Shown: positions 43,007 through 53,413 of the stretch, one piece after another
Numbering within the stretch: position 1 is the stretch's first letter
How the letters are laid out: every line of letters starts with the position of its first letter
Origin: Phyto melanocephala
Taxonomy: Eukaryota > Arthropoda > Insecta > Diptera > Rhinophoridae
Reading direction: 5' to 3'
Assembly (NCBI GenBank): GCA_941918925.1
Contig: OW799234.1
Location: forward strand, 58,384,968-58,448,967
Length of the DNA stretch: 64,000 nucleotides
Program-made: the position numbers and the translations under genes
The notes under the pieces: generated by a model
Told to the model about the DNA's origin: nothing
The model's input: the letters and a program-made list of their open reading frames with translations, nothing else
The model's database searches: none

Positions 43007-44844
43007 AACAAGTAAGAGCACTATATTCGGCTGTGCCGAATCTTTTATACCCACCACCAATTTTGTGTAAATTTAAAGCACAATATTTATTATTTTATTA
43101 ATCGCTATATAATAATCTCTTTATAATAAAATATGTATCACTTTCTTTGTAGAGGGTGGTTAAATTTTAAGGGCCCATGTTGAAGGTAAACTACACCTAG
43201 ACTTTAAATTAGTTTTCTGCATTTCATTTGACATTTCTCAATCTCAAACTTACTCAATTTGATCAATGGAAAGATACGCAAGTGAGCAACGCTTTAGAGT
43301 TTTTGCACTTCGCAATTCTTTTCAACAACATAATAGTTCAAATTCGTCCACAATCGGGAGAATTGTAAAAAATATTTAAATTTCTGCAAAACAGGTCTGT
43401 ATAAAATGTTAGAAAATCTGTGAATGCCTTCTTAGTGCGTTGAATGGGAACCACTGCTGGTTTTTGCGATAGTGTGGCAAAAGAGCAGTCAACCTCGACT
43501 CATCATTATGCCCAACAATTGAGCATCAACATTGTCATTGAAAATTTGGACCATCAGATAGAAGAGTGGCGCCAAGGATTGGGGGGCCATTTGGCCGATA
43601 TTTTTTTAAATACATAATTGAACCATACAAATATTATCATTATAAAAAGAAATGATAGTAATTTTTTAAATAATTTGTGTTTTATTTAAAATCAACATCG
43701 GCCCTTAAAATTTAACCACCCTTAATAACTTCGATATGCTACTAAAATGTTTTCGTAAATTTAGTCTTTTAGTGAAAGTGGGCGTTAAAGTAAAGTTTCT
43801 GCTAATAAATACAACTTAGATATTTAAATATAGTCCTTTATTTTACCAAAAACTTTGTCAATACAGAAATTACATGAATTTAAGATAAACCGTTATATGG
43901 AAGGTAGGCGTTAAATTGAGCGTGTCACCTAAGTTTTATCGCACAGTAATCACATTGCCTAGAGAGATATACGTAGAAAATTTAATCATCATACTTCTAA
44001 TTTTGGCGGTTTTATGAGCGTTTAAATTTTATTAACGATACATAACGTGAAAAGTGGGCGATATAGTAGGCCTGTCAAAGTTGTTTTTGCGAATGAGAAC
44101 AACTTAGGTGTTTCAATTTAGCCCTTTATTATTCCAAAATCTTTATTAATAGAGAAATTATATGAATTTTAGGTAAAACGTTAAATGGGAGGTGGGCGTG
44201 GCAATTTGGTTTTCTGTCACAGAAAATCCTCTCACCAAAAAGCAAAGTGTGCAAAATTTCAGGATCGTACATCTAATTTTGTCCGTTTTATTAGGTTTTA
44301 ATTTAAAATATACTGAAAAATACACTGCGAGGTATAAATTTTCGTAAATTTTTATCCATAACTCCTTTCCTAATCCGTCGAGGTAGGAAATTTTTGGGGA
44401 GAGATATTGTTTTGACATTAAAAATATAGTCGAAGTTTCAAGACTGTGCGTTAATGCGTTTGGACACAATACCATTTCATTCGATGTTCGTATGACACGG
44501 TTTTTTCGACCTACTTTTGCATTACGAGCTATAACTCACTTCCTAATAATATTTCGATTTAGCCCATTTTCAATACCAAACAAACCTTGTCTATAAGAAA
44601 GATTCTGGCAAAATTTGAGCCCCCTAGCTTTTTCGGTGCGACCTCTATCGTGCTTCCAACAGACGGACAGACGGACAGAAGGACAGACGGACAGACGGAC
44701 GGACATAGCTAGATCGTCATAAAATCAAACCCTGATTCAGAATATATATACTTTATGGGGTCTAAAATGGATATTTCGATGTGTTACAAACGGAATGACA
44801 AAATGAATACACCCCCACAATTTTTTTGGTGGCGGGTATAAAAA
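43007..44844 (-). mobile_element. DINE-1-like element with nested MITE
   Basis: 1.84 kb with both ends: AACAAGTAAGAGCACTATAT and the perfect hairpin ATTCGGCTGTGCCGAAT at the left; five tandem ACAGACGG-type units, TAGCTAGATCGTCATAAAAT, TATATACTTTATGGGGTC and TTTTTTTGGTGGCGGGTATA at the right. The nested MITE is at 43152-43723. Confidence 0.9.
43152..43723 (+). mobile_element. internally deleted Tc1/mariner MITE in DINE-1-like copy
   Basis: It starts GAGGGTGGTTAAATTTTAAG after TTTGTA and ends TTTAACCACCCTT. The transposase remnants are shorter than in the 33-kb copy, with an additional deletion after the N-terminal ERYASEQRF-like start. The C-terminal scrap ENLDHQIEEWRQGLG is present. Host site and orientation match the other filled copies. 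Confidence 0.87.
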
Positions 44845-45091
44845 CAGACTTAAAAATAGCTGATTATGTTAAGTGGCGCTTAGAGTAAAGAAACAAATTA
44901 AGTAACAAATGAAATGATTTAAATTTTTAAGCAACGGATGCAGCAGCTACAACACAAAATTGTAAAGTAATTTCTATTTTTGAGCGCATTCTGAAAATTG
45001 CTTAGTTTTTGATAAAATACAAACAAAAACAGCTGATACACAGTATGTCAAATAAATACAACAACAACAAATATGAAAAATTTAGTTCCTT

Positions 45092-45715
45092 GCACTTGAC
45101 CGATTTTTCTGAAACTTTAAACACATATTGAGCTGTCGTGACTATATAATTTCGTGATTAAAAAAGTGGGCAGGGCCACACCCATCAAAAAAGTTATAAT
45201 TTTGAGGTACTTGTGCCAAATTGATTTTTCTGAAACTTTGCACACATATTGAGCTCTTATGATTATATAATTTTGTGATTAGAAAAGTGGGCAGTGACAC
45301 GCTCATAAGAAATAAGTTATCATTTGTAGCTTCTTGCTCTGGACCGATTTTTGTAAAACTTTGCACACACATATTGAGCTGTGATGGCTATATCATTACG
45401 TGATTAGAAAAGTGAGCAGTGCCACGCCTATAAAAAAAGTTATCATTTTTAGTTACTTGAACTTCACCGACTTTTCTGAAACTTTGCACACACATATTGA
45501 GCTTTCATGATTAAACAATTTCGTGATTAGAAAAGCGGACAGTGCCGCACCCGTAAGAAATAAGTTATAATTTTTAGCTACTTTCACTAGATCGGTTTTT
45601 CTAAAACTTTGCACACACATATTGAGCTGTCATGATTTTACAATTTCGTGATTAGAAAAGTGGGTAGTGCCACGCCCATTAAAAAAATTTATAATTTTTA
45701 GCTTTTGGCACTAGT
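45092..45715. repeat. ~123-bp tandem array, five copies
   Basis: Diverged units centred on ACTTTGCACACACATATTGA recur at 45121, 45242, 45367, 45490 and 45615 (spacing 121-125 bp). Each also has CCGATTTTTCTGAAACTTT, TTTCGTGATTAGAAAAGTGG and GCAGTGCCACGCCCATAA. The divergence suggests an old minisatellite or the core of a repeat. Frames overlapping it are chance. Confidence 0.9.
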
Positions 45716-46678
45716 TGTATATAAAAATGAAATTTTGTTCTTACACATTCACGAATTAACACTCTTAAGTTCTCCGAAGTCACTCAATGGCAGGCCATGA
45801 AGCCATGGCTGGTGTGAATAAAAAATTTATGTTTATGCGTTAATTAATAATTTCTTTTTATCCCCCATATCCGTGTACCTCCTTCTAAATCACCAATATT
45901 TTGTGGGAACGTGCAGTTTGTTCTAAGAATTACTTACACAACATTTGGTGTATCCTGCTGATGTAGTTATTGAAATATAAATTGATCCGACAAATGGTCA
46001 TTTGGCCCCACTATGCGGCGTCTGGTAATTATCATTATATACTAGTGCATACATGCAGGAGGTTTGTGAAAAGTTATAGAAGACACAATTAGATGACTCT
46101 GATAATATAAAGCTACGACCAGAACGGCCTGTTGCAATCAAATTGAGTTTGATAAGAAAAGGTGAAATACTAAACTAAGTCGCTACTTATTAAAAGCTTA
46201 AATTTCAATAGTAATTATTTGCAATAAAATAATCCCATTTATTTAAAGGAAGTAAGCTAGCAATATTATAAATTAGCTCCTTCCGAGCATTTATTTATTT
46301 ATTTTATTTAATATTTTTTTTTTTTTTTTTAATTTCTTGAAGACGAACATAAAATTTATGTGAATTAAACAATCTCACATCAACATAAAAAATTGCTGCT
46401 ATTGGCATTAGTGTTTCCAAATTTTGTAAATTGTATTAGGTATAAAGTGTATCACAGATCCAAGAAAAGTTCCAATTTTGAAGTCAGTTAGCCGTTTGAA
46501 GCCAAAAATATGAGGTCTTGAAAACCAGAGAAATTTATTAAAATGTACTCTTATAATTAGCATTATTTGAAAGGTGTTATAGGACGTTGCTCAGCCGGGT
46601 CAGATTTGGAAGTTTATCAGATTTGATATACAATATGATTGTTTTGAAGGTAAAAGATAATTTTTCATGACCTATGTA
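45716..46678. other. no gene seen
   Basis: AT-rich sequence with poly-T near 46310-46335. Nothing recognised. Confidence 0.4.
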
Positions 46679-46975
46679 TCACTGGAATATATCTCCGAAA
46701 TCGACCTTTTTAAATTTAAAAAAAATAAATAAGATATATGTAAAAGATGTTTCGTTTCGATGACTAATAATAGACCAACGATAAATAAATCTTAGTAAAT
46801 TTTTTGCATTATTGATTGGATACCTAAGAGAAGTGTGAAAATCCAATTTCCTATCTACATATATTCCAAGATTATTACTTTTTGACTTAACGTATAAATA
46901 GGGATAATCTTCAAATACTCTTAATAAATTGGTAACTATATTTCTGTGGCCTAGAGCTAAAAGGGCCACTGTCAC
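46679..46975 (-). pseudogene. LINE reverse transcriptase relic
   Basis: The minus-strand frame reads VKSKSNNLGIYVDRKLDFHT followed by NNAKNLLRFIYRWS. This matches the segment just after the RT catalytic core in jockey/CR1-type LINEs: (V)KNLGVxLDxxLxFxxHI ... A..(L/N)LRFIYR. The N-terminal part (LALGHRNIV) continues in frame but is not diagnostic. The YADD box and everything further upstream or downstream are missing. It is a short fragment of unknown clade. Confidence 0.5.
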
Positions 46976-49849
46976 TTTTTTGCTCTTTTAAGTTAATCAT
47001 TGCATTAGATTTGTTTTCTTGCTCTATTTCAGTATGGTAAAACAGCTAAGATCACACCTAATCCAGAACAGCTTCATAAAAGAAATGCTGGCCAATGTCA
47101 CTATGAAAGCACATATAAAACTTAAAGTTCAATTCAACTTTTCTCAAAAGTAAATATTTTGACATTGGCCCTTTTAGCTCCAAGCTACAGATTTATTCAT
47201 ACAAAATCTTTGTTTTTTTTTTTAGAAAATTGTCTTGTTTAATAAAAATATATTAATTCATAAGAAATGAAATGGATTGCTGTTTAAATATTTCTTTATC
47301 ACTGGTTTTTAGGCTCCACGTTTGTTAAGTAATAAAAAACCAAACTAAAAATCCTTAAAATATATTTAAAACTTACACTTTGTTTTCCGCGTTAAATTTA
47401 GTAATTTTTATCACTCCATAGAAAATTTAATAAAAGTGTTGTTGTAAGAAAGAATTCTTTTATTCAATAACATTTTAATATTGATTGATGGATGCAGGTG
47501 GAAATTAAATCCACTACCTTCTATGGTTTATTTTAACAAATCCACGCTAATGGTAATGATGTTGAACAGCATGATAGAACTAGTAATTTTGTTGTTTTTT
47601 TTTGTTTTGTTAGTAAAAAAATTGCTTAACAAAACTCGATTATTTTTCATTTCATCTGGGCAGCTCTATTATTTTTAGCTAGAGATTAAGGGATTTCAGT
47701 ATTTATTTATTTTATTGTGTTGTAGGAAAAAGGAAAGGTTTAAAGACAAAAATGCTTTACACTGGGTTATAACTTTTTTACTTGATATTACAGGAAAATA
47801 ATTTTTTTTTAACTTGGTTTGTTTCAATTTGCCACTTTCATTTATAGTTAATAATTTTTTTAAACACTATTGAACACAATTTGTTATTTTGTTTAGCTGG
47901 GTTTTATTTAAATGATATTAATAATTTTTTTATTTTCTAATTACTTATTTATTGTGTTTTTTTTTATTTTCTTGTAAATTTCCTTAACAACACGTGCATA
48001 TATAATTTATTTACTCATTTACACTGTTTAAAAATTCTGTCGAGACAGCACATTTTTGGTTTTTCTGTGACAAGATTTTCCCCTTCTTGTTGGAATTTAG
48101 TTGAGCAGACACATATATTTAGTATAAACGATTTATTCACTGGAGATAAAAACTTATTTCTATTATTTTTTTATTACTTTATTTATGATGGTATTCAGTT
48201 GAGTCAACTTTAATTTGCCAAACATGTTTTCTTGGCTAAAACCGTATGGCACATAAAGCCAATGGATTATACACTGAATTTAAATGTTATTTAATCACTT
48301 TCAACAACATATTGTTATAATTTTATTAATTTTTTCGTTCACAATATATCAATATGATTAAAATTTGTATTAAATTTTCACCGCTGACATTTTAATTTTC
48401 CTTTATAATTTCAATATTTTGCTCAATTAGATGCCAATATGTTGAATATTTCTTCTTTATCTAAAAGCAGAAACAAAAAAAAAACACTTGTAGCAGACAC
48501 TTTTCTTAAGCAGAAATAATTTCTACAAAAATTTTCTGTATTTTTTAAATTAATTAATATAAAACTAGTATTTACTGTAGGAAATTCATATTGTTTTAGA
48601 ACTTAAATAATTATAATATAATTTAGTATTAATTTTTTTTCACAATATTTTCTTTAACTACGTGCAATTAAGAAAGGACAAAAACTGTATATATCGGTGT
48701 TCATGTTGTAGGAGAAGCACCACCTCGTAATTCTGCTGTTTTGCTACTGTGTAAAGCTTTAACTAAAGGATATTAAAAAAGTATGTGATTTTCACACACA
48801 GCACCAACACACAATTTAAGCAAAAGGGGAAAAAAAAACATTTGCACACACACACACTGCATTATAAACTTACTTGTATGTATACAAGAGTATGTACCTA
48901 CGCTCATTATTATTTAAATCATGCAAACTCACAATCATAGAATAAATGAAAAAAAAAATAAATTATAATAATAATAAATAAAACACACTCACTAGATAGT
49001 GAAGTTTAAAACATGATATTTAAAAAAGGACATTATTTGTATTCCTGCAAAGTATGCGATTTTTTCACGGTTTATTATAGACACACAAGCAGACAATTTA
49101 GTTTTTTCATGAGCAGAGCCGAACCGTAGCGAACCAAGTCAGCCAACATTAAACAACTGACATTGTAATATTAAGAGATTTTTATGTTGGCTCGGTCTCA
49201 TTATTCTAAAGCCCTGCATAAAAATTTCTTACACGCATCTAAACCGCTTAAAGCTGACATTAACATCAACCGCCGCAGCTGCCTACACATTAGCAGCAGT
49301 AACAGCCGATGCTGCAGCATCTCTAAAGGCAAAGTAGCTGAGATATTGCAGCTTCTCCACAATAGTGATGAAAAGTTATAATGTACGCATGTTCCCAAAA
49401 AAAAAATCATTAAAAATAACTCAGTTATCAGCAGAAGAGAATGGTTAAAACAAACCCAAGAAAATAAAATGAAATAGGGAAAGAAGTAGTAATATTTTTG
49501 ACATTTCTTTTTAAAAAATACTTTGTTTGTGAGAGATAGAGAGTGAGAGAATGATATGAAAAAGTGACATTATAAAAAGAGAATAGTAAAGGAAATGAGC
49601 AAAAGGAAATTGAATATTACAGTGAACTAAGCAAAACTTTTTAACAGTTAGAAAACTTTAACTTATAGTTTGTAAAATAAAAAGTTGTTTAAATAAATTT
49701 AGGCAGTTATTTGTTGTATTATTTTAAAATATATTTATATGACTTAAAAGTCAATAGACAAAATTTTTGCAAAACAAAAAGAAAAAAAAAAGGATTGTAG
49801 TAAAGTGTCGGTTCTGACCTCGATCAAACCAAATTATATAAAGCAATAG
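46976..49849. other. no gene seen; TE-poor, (CA)n near 48846-48858
   Basis: About 2.9 kb with long T-runs, a (CA)n stretch and a more GC-rich patch at 49200-49380 (GCAGCTGCCTACACATTAGC, CAGCAGTAACAGCCGATGCT). No frame is convincing on either strand. GAGAGAT and GAGAGTGAGAGA runs occur at 49530-49550. It could be intron or regulatory DNA. Confidence 0.35.
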
Positions 49850-49925
49850 AACGTACAATATTTATACGATAGTGAAGGGTATTATAAGATTCGTCTCGGC
49901 CGAATATAGAAATCTTATTTATTTT
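49850..49925 (+). mobile_element. DINE-1-like 3' end scrap
   Basis: GTGAAGGGTATTATAAGATT, the hairpin ATTCG..CGAAT and AATATAGAAATCTTATTTATTTT follow the order of the DINE-1-like 3' terminus, strongly diverged. The rest of the element is missing. Confidence 0.5.
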
Positions 49926-51093
49926 TTTTATTATTCTTTAGAAATATTATTTCTTAAAACTTAAAAATAAAAAAGATGTAATCTGCTTGATACGACAGAC
50001 ATTTGATAAATAGTTTCCTGTAATTACATTTTAACTTTTGTTGAGGAATTTAAACAACCTCAAGGCAAATAAATAGATGGAAACTATCTACGACAAAATC
50101 CATTAACGTTGCTTATTTTACATTGTAAAAAGATAATAAATTATATTGTAAATTAAGGTAACGAAGTTACTAGGCGCTAAGCGTATAACCACTTGACTGG
50201 TTCTCGCTTACGCAGCAACTCTTTGGTGCAGTTTATCATGCCGTTGTACTCCTTATGCTTTATTCACATAAGGCAAGTATTTGTGCAAATAAGTGTAAAC
50301 AAATTTTGGTAAATATTTAGTTTTGTATGATTTGCTCTGCTCAAAATATACTCAAAGAACTAATATTACAATTGGTTTAAATTAAGAGAATTTTTTACTT
50401 CAGAAAACATTTATGAAATATAAAAGATATTAACACTTTTTAGTCAAAAATTTGCCTAATGTGAATATATTTAAAACAAATTGCTTCAACTACCTTTATA
50501 CTTATAATGTAAGTTTCGAAGCTTGTGGCAATTAACTTCTTCATAAAATAAACAAAAAAGTAAAATAAAATTTACTACTAAAAATTATTTATGTAAATAA
50601 GTTTTAGAAGAGATAAATTTAAGCTGGAGATATGGGTATGAAATCTACTTTATTATCATGACTTCGTTTCGTCGAATATAAACAGGCTACACTAACTTTG
50701 AACAGTAGAATACAGTAAAGATACCAAATCGAATATGGTGTCCAGGACCGAATGGCAAATATATTTCTATTTCAGCCCACTTATAACACATATTAAATGA
50801 AGGGCATTAACTAGCAAAATACATTACACGGACTAATATTTCCAAATTCTAGATGCCATCGCATACCAAAATTATTTCAAACAAGACCACAATAAAGCAT
50901 TTTAAAGCTAATATTTCTACGACAATAAAATGAAGCGCACGTCTTGACTGCAAGCAGATAGTACAAAAATGTCCAAACCAAAATAGGGGATTTCTTATGG
51001 TGTTAACTACACAACAGTTAATTACATATTAAGTCTATGAGACGTAATTTAATACGATGAGATAATCCTTTAAATGCTGCTCACCTTACTTGT
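49926..51093. other. no gene seen
   Basis: AT-rich sequence. A somewhat GC-richer patch at 50160-50280 was examined for a tRNA and rejected. Nothing else recognised. Confidence 0.4.
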
Positions 51094-52019
51094 ATACACA
51101 CCATCAAAAAATGGCTTGGGGGTATATTCATTTTGTCATGCCATTTGTTACACATCGAAATATTCATTTAAGACCCCATAAAGTATATATATTTTGATTT
51201 GGGTTTCATTTTATAACGATCTAGCTATGTCAGTCCGTCTGTCCATCTGTTGAAAGCATCGAACCGAAAAAGTTAGGAGGCCTGTAATTTTCGCAGAATA
51301 TTTGTTTGGTATTGAAAATGGACTAAGTAGAAATATTAGGAAGAGAGTTATAGCTCGCAATGCAAGAATAGGTCATAAAAACAATGTCCTTCCAACATCG
51401 AATAAAATGCGATTGTGTCTGAACGCATTGACGATGGGCAATGAAACTTCGAAGTTATATTTCCTGAATTTTAAGAAATATCTTTCCTAGAAAATTGCAC
51501 AAATCCATACATAACGAAAGAAGTTATTGATCAAAATGCACGAAAATTTACACGGCACAGTGTATTTTTCAGTTTACTCAAAATTTAAAACGTAATAAAA
51601 CTGAGAAAATTAGATGTATGATCCTGAAATTTTGAAAACATTGCTTTGTGATCAAAAGATTTGTACTCCCTAAAAACCAAATTGACACGTCCTCGTCCCA
51701 TATAACGCTTTATCTTAAATTCATATAATTTATCTATAAATAAAGACTTTGGACTCTAAATTGAAATATATGAGTTGAATTTATTAGCAGAAACTATGTT
51801 GACACGCCTACTCCAATGCCCACATTCATTAAAAGACTAAATTTTACGAAAATATCTTAAAAGCAAATTGAAGTAACAAAAAAAACTGATACATATTTTA
51901 GTATAAAGAAATTATTCCATAACAATTACTGTTAATACAAAAAAAAAACAATTTTGTGCCACAAAAGTTATAGGGATACAAAATTCGGCACAGCTAAATA
52001 TTGTGCTCTAAGTTGTTTT
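51094..52019 (+). mobile_element. DINE-1-like element, diverged empty-site copy
   Basis: The 5' end reads CACCATCAAAAAATGGCTTG then GGGTATATTCATTTTGTCAT, GACCCCATAAAGTATATATA and AACGATCTAGCTATGTCAGT. The 3' end reads ACAAAATTCGGCACAGCTAAA, TTGTGCTCTAAGTTGTTTTA with a broken hairpin. No MITE is present at the site filled in other copies (about 51870-51895). It is more diverged than the filled copies. Confidence 0.82.
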
Positions 52020-52200
52020 AAATTTATTCTAGTTTTGAAAATATATTGCAGTGTGAAAATAAAATATTAAAAAAATAACTAAGTCATGCAAAAGGGTCCG
52101 CCATCTAACGTTTTTTTTAACTAGTGCTTGTTTCGTAAATGGTAACACTTAGCTCATGTCTGATTTGACAAATAATTAGTTTTATCCTTCCGCTAAACGA

Positions 52201-52690
52201 ATATGGTTGTGTATACGCTTGAACAATGCTGGGAAGTATTGCGACATTACTTTGGCCGATTTTGCCAAAAAAATTATCTTTTCAAATGAAGCTCATTTTG
52301 ATCTTGGTGGGTATGTAAAAAAGCAAAATTGTCGCATTTGGGGCACAGAAAACCCGCACTCATACATTGAAAAGCTGATACACTCAAAACGAGTCACTGT
52401 TTGGTGCGGATTTTGGTCCGGAGGCATAATTGGGCCATTTTTCTTCGAAAATGAGCAAGGAGTGGCCGTTACAGTCAATGGCGATAATTATCGGCCCATG
52501 TTGAACGAATTTTTGTTCACAAAAATTGAAGAGGAGGATATTGGTAACACTTGGCTTCAACAGAACGGCGCTACGTGCCACACAGCCGAGGCTACACTTT
52601 TTTTTATAGCATTTTCAAAAAAAAAAGTTATTTGGCAGTCTCTTTGGGTCACCTTTTTTATTACGCATACATTGGACAATTCATCATTAG
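52201..52690 (+). pseudogene. Tc1/mariner-type transposase relic, core with both visible catalytic D residues changed to N
   Basis: The longest transposase relic, open for 165 codons from a non-ATG codon at 52207. It reads IIFSNEAHFDLGGYVKKQNC (family FSDEAHFxLNGYVNKQNC), RIWGTENPHSYIE, VTVWCGFWSGGIIGPFFFEN, AVTVNGDNYRPMLNEFLF and TWLQQNGATCHTAEATL (family WFQQDGATCHTA). The D of SDEAHF (residue 27) and the D of QQDGATCHT (residue 120) are both N, each explainable by a G-to-A change, so the copy is inactive. Beyond residue 130 the frame degrades; VIWQSLW may be the VIWPPRS block. No ATG start, 5' region or TIR could be fixed, although GGTCCGCCATCTAACG near 52095 may be its left end. Confidence 0.8.
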
Positions 52691-52871
52691 GCTTGTTTGA
52701 TTGATCTCGCATGACTCATTAAAGATCTTTTTAATTTGTATACAGTGTGTCTTTGCAAGTCAACTCATTCTACAACAGCGTCTCCAAATTGTTCAGATAT
52801 ATATTCCGAAAAACAGCGTTTAGTGAGAAATGTTTTCCGGTGTTTTATCTTGAAATTTTATTCAGTGTTGA

Positions 52872-53413
52872 AGTATATTTCGGGCCCAGTGGATAGATAC
52901 CTTGATAAACAAACTTAGTGTATTGGTGCTGCTAAAAACCCCGATGTGTACCAAGAGCTGCCATTTTTTTCATTAAGAACAATAGTATGGTGTGGCTTAT
53001 GGGCTGGTACAATAATTAGACCATATTACTACGGAATATTTTCATCAATGGAAGCAATTATTTTACCATGTCAAAGGACTATGTGCATTCTGAAATTCAA
53101 GAAAATGATCTCGGTGATCGCTGGTTTAAAAAAGGCGGCAGTACTCGCCATACAGCGGGTAGGATCCTAGATCATTTGGTGAAAAATTAATATTATGATT
53201 TGCTTCGGTAAATTGGCCATTTATATCGTGAATTATCACACTTTTAATGTAGTTTATCTAAGGTTTTTCAAAACAAAAATATTTATGCTTTGGAAGGCAA
53301 AACTAATCGTGTTGTTCACAAGATTCCAGTCACTATGCTCTAACGAGTTTCCCAAAATTAAACTCAGATGTAAAATTGGACTTTATTTACATGATATTGT
53401 TTTCAGGCAGTAA
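52872..53413 (+). pseudogene. second Tc1/mariner-type transposase relic
   Basis: A different, more decayed family member. In order: RYLDKQT, stop, CIGAAKNPDVYQELPFF (family CRIWGxENPHVYQELPLH), TIVWCGLWAGTIIRPYYYG, then a frame change to YVHSEIQENDLGDRWFKKGG and STRHTAGRILDHLV (family WFQQDGATxHTA, catalytic D replaced by G). Near the end are NRVVHKIPVTML, RVSQN and GLYLHDIVF, matching the family C-terminus. At least three frame changes and several stops exclude function. Confidence 0.75.

Noticed and set aside
49201..49410. Overlapping plus and minus frames in a GC-richer patch
   Set aside because: Both frames lack recognisable domains and overlap each other; unsupported as genes.
50160..50280. 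GC-richer patch that looked tRNA-like
   Set aside because: No B-box or cloverleaf could be drawn on either strand.
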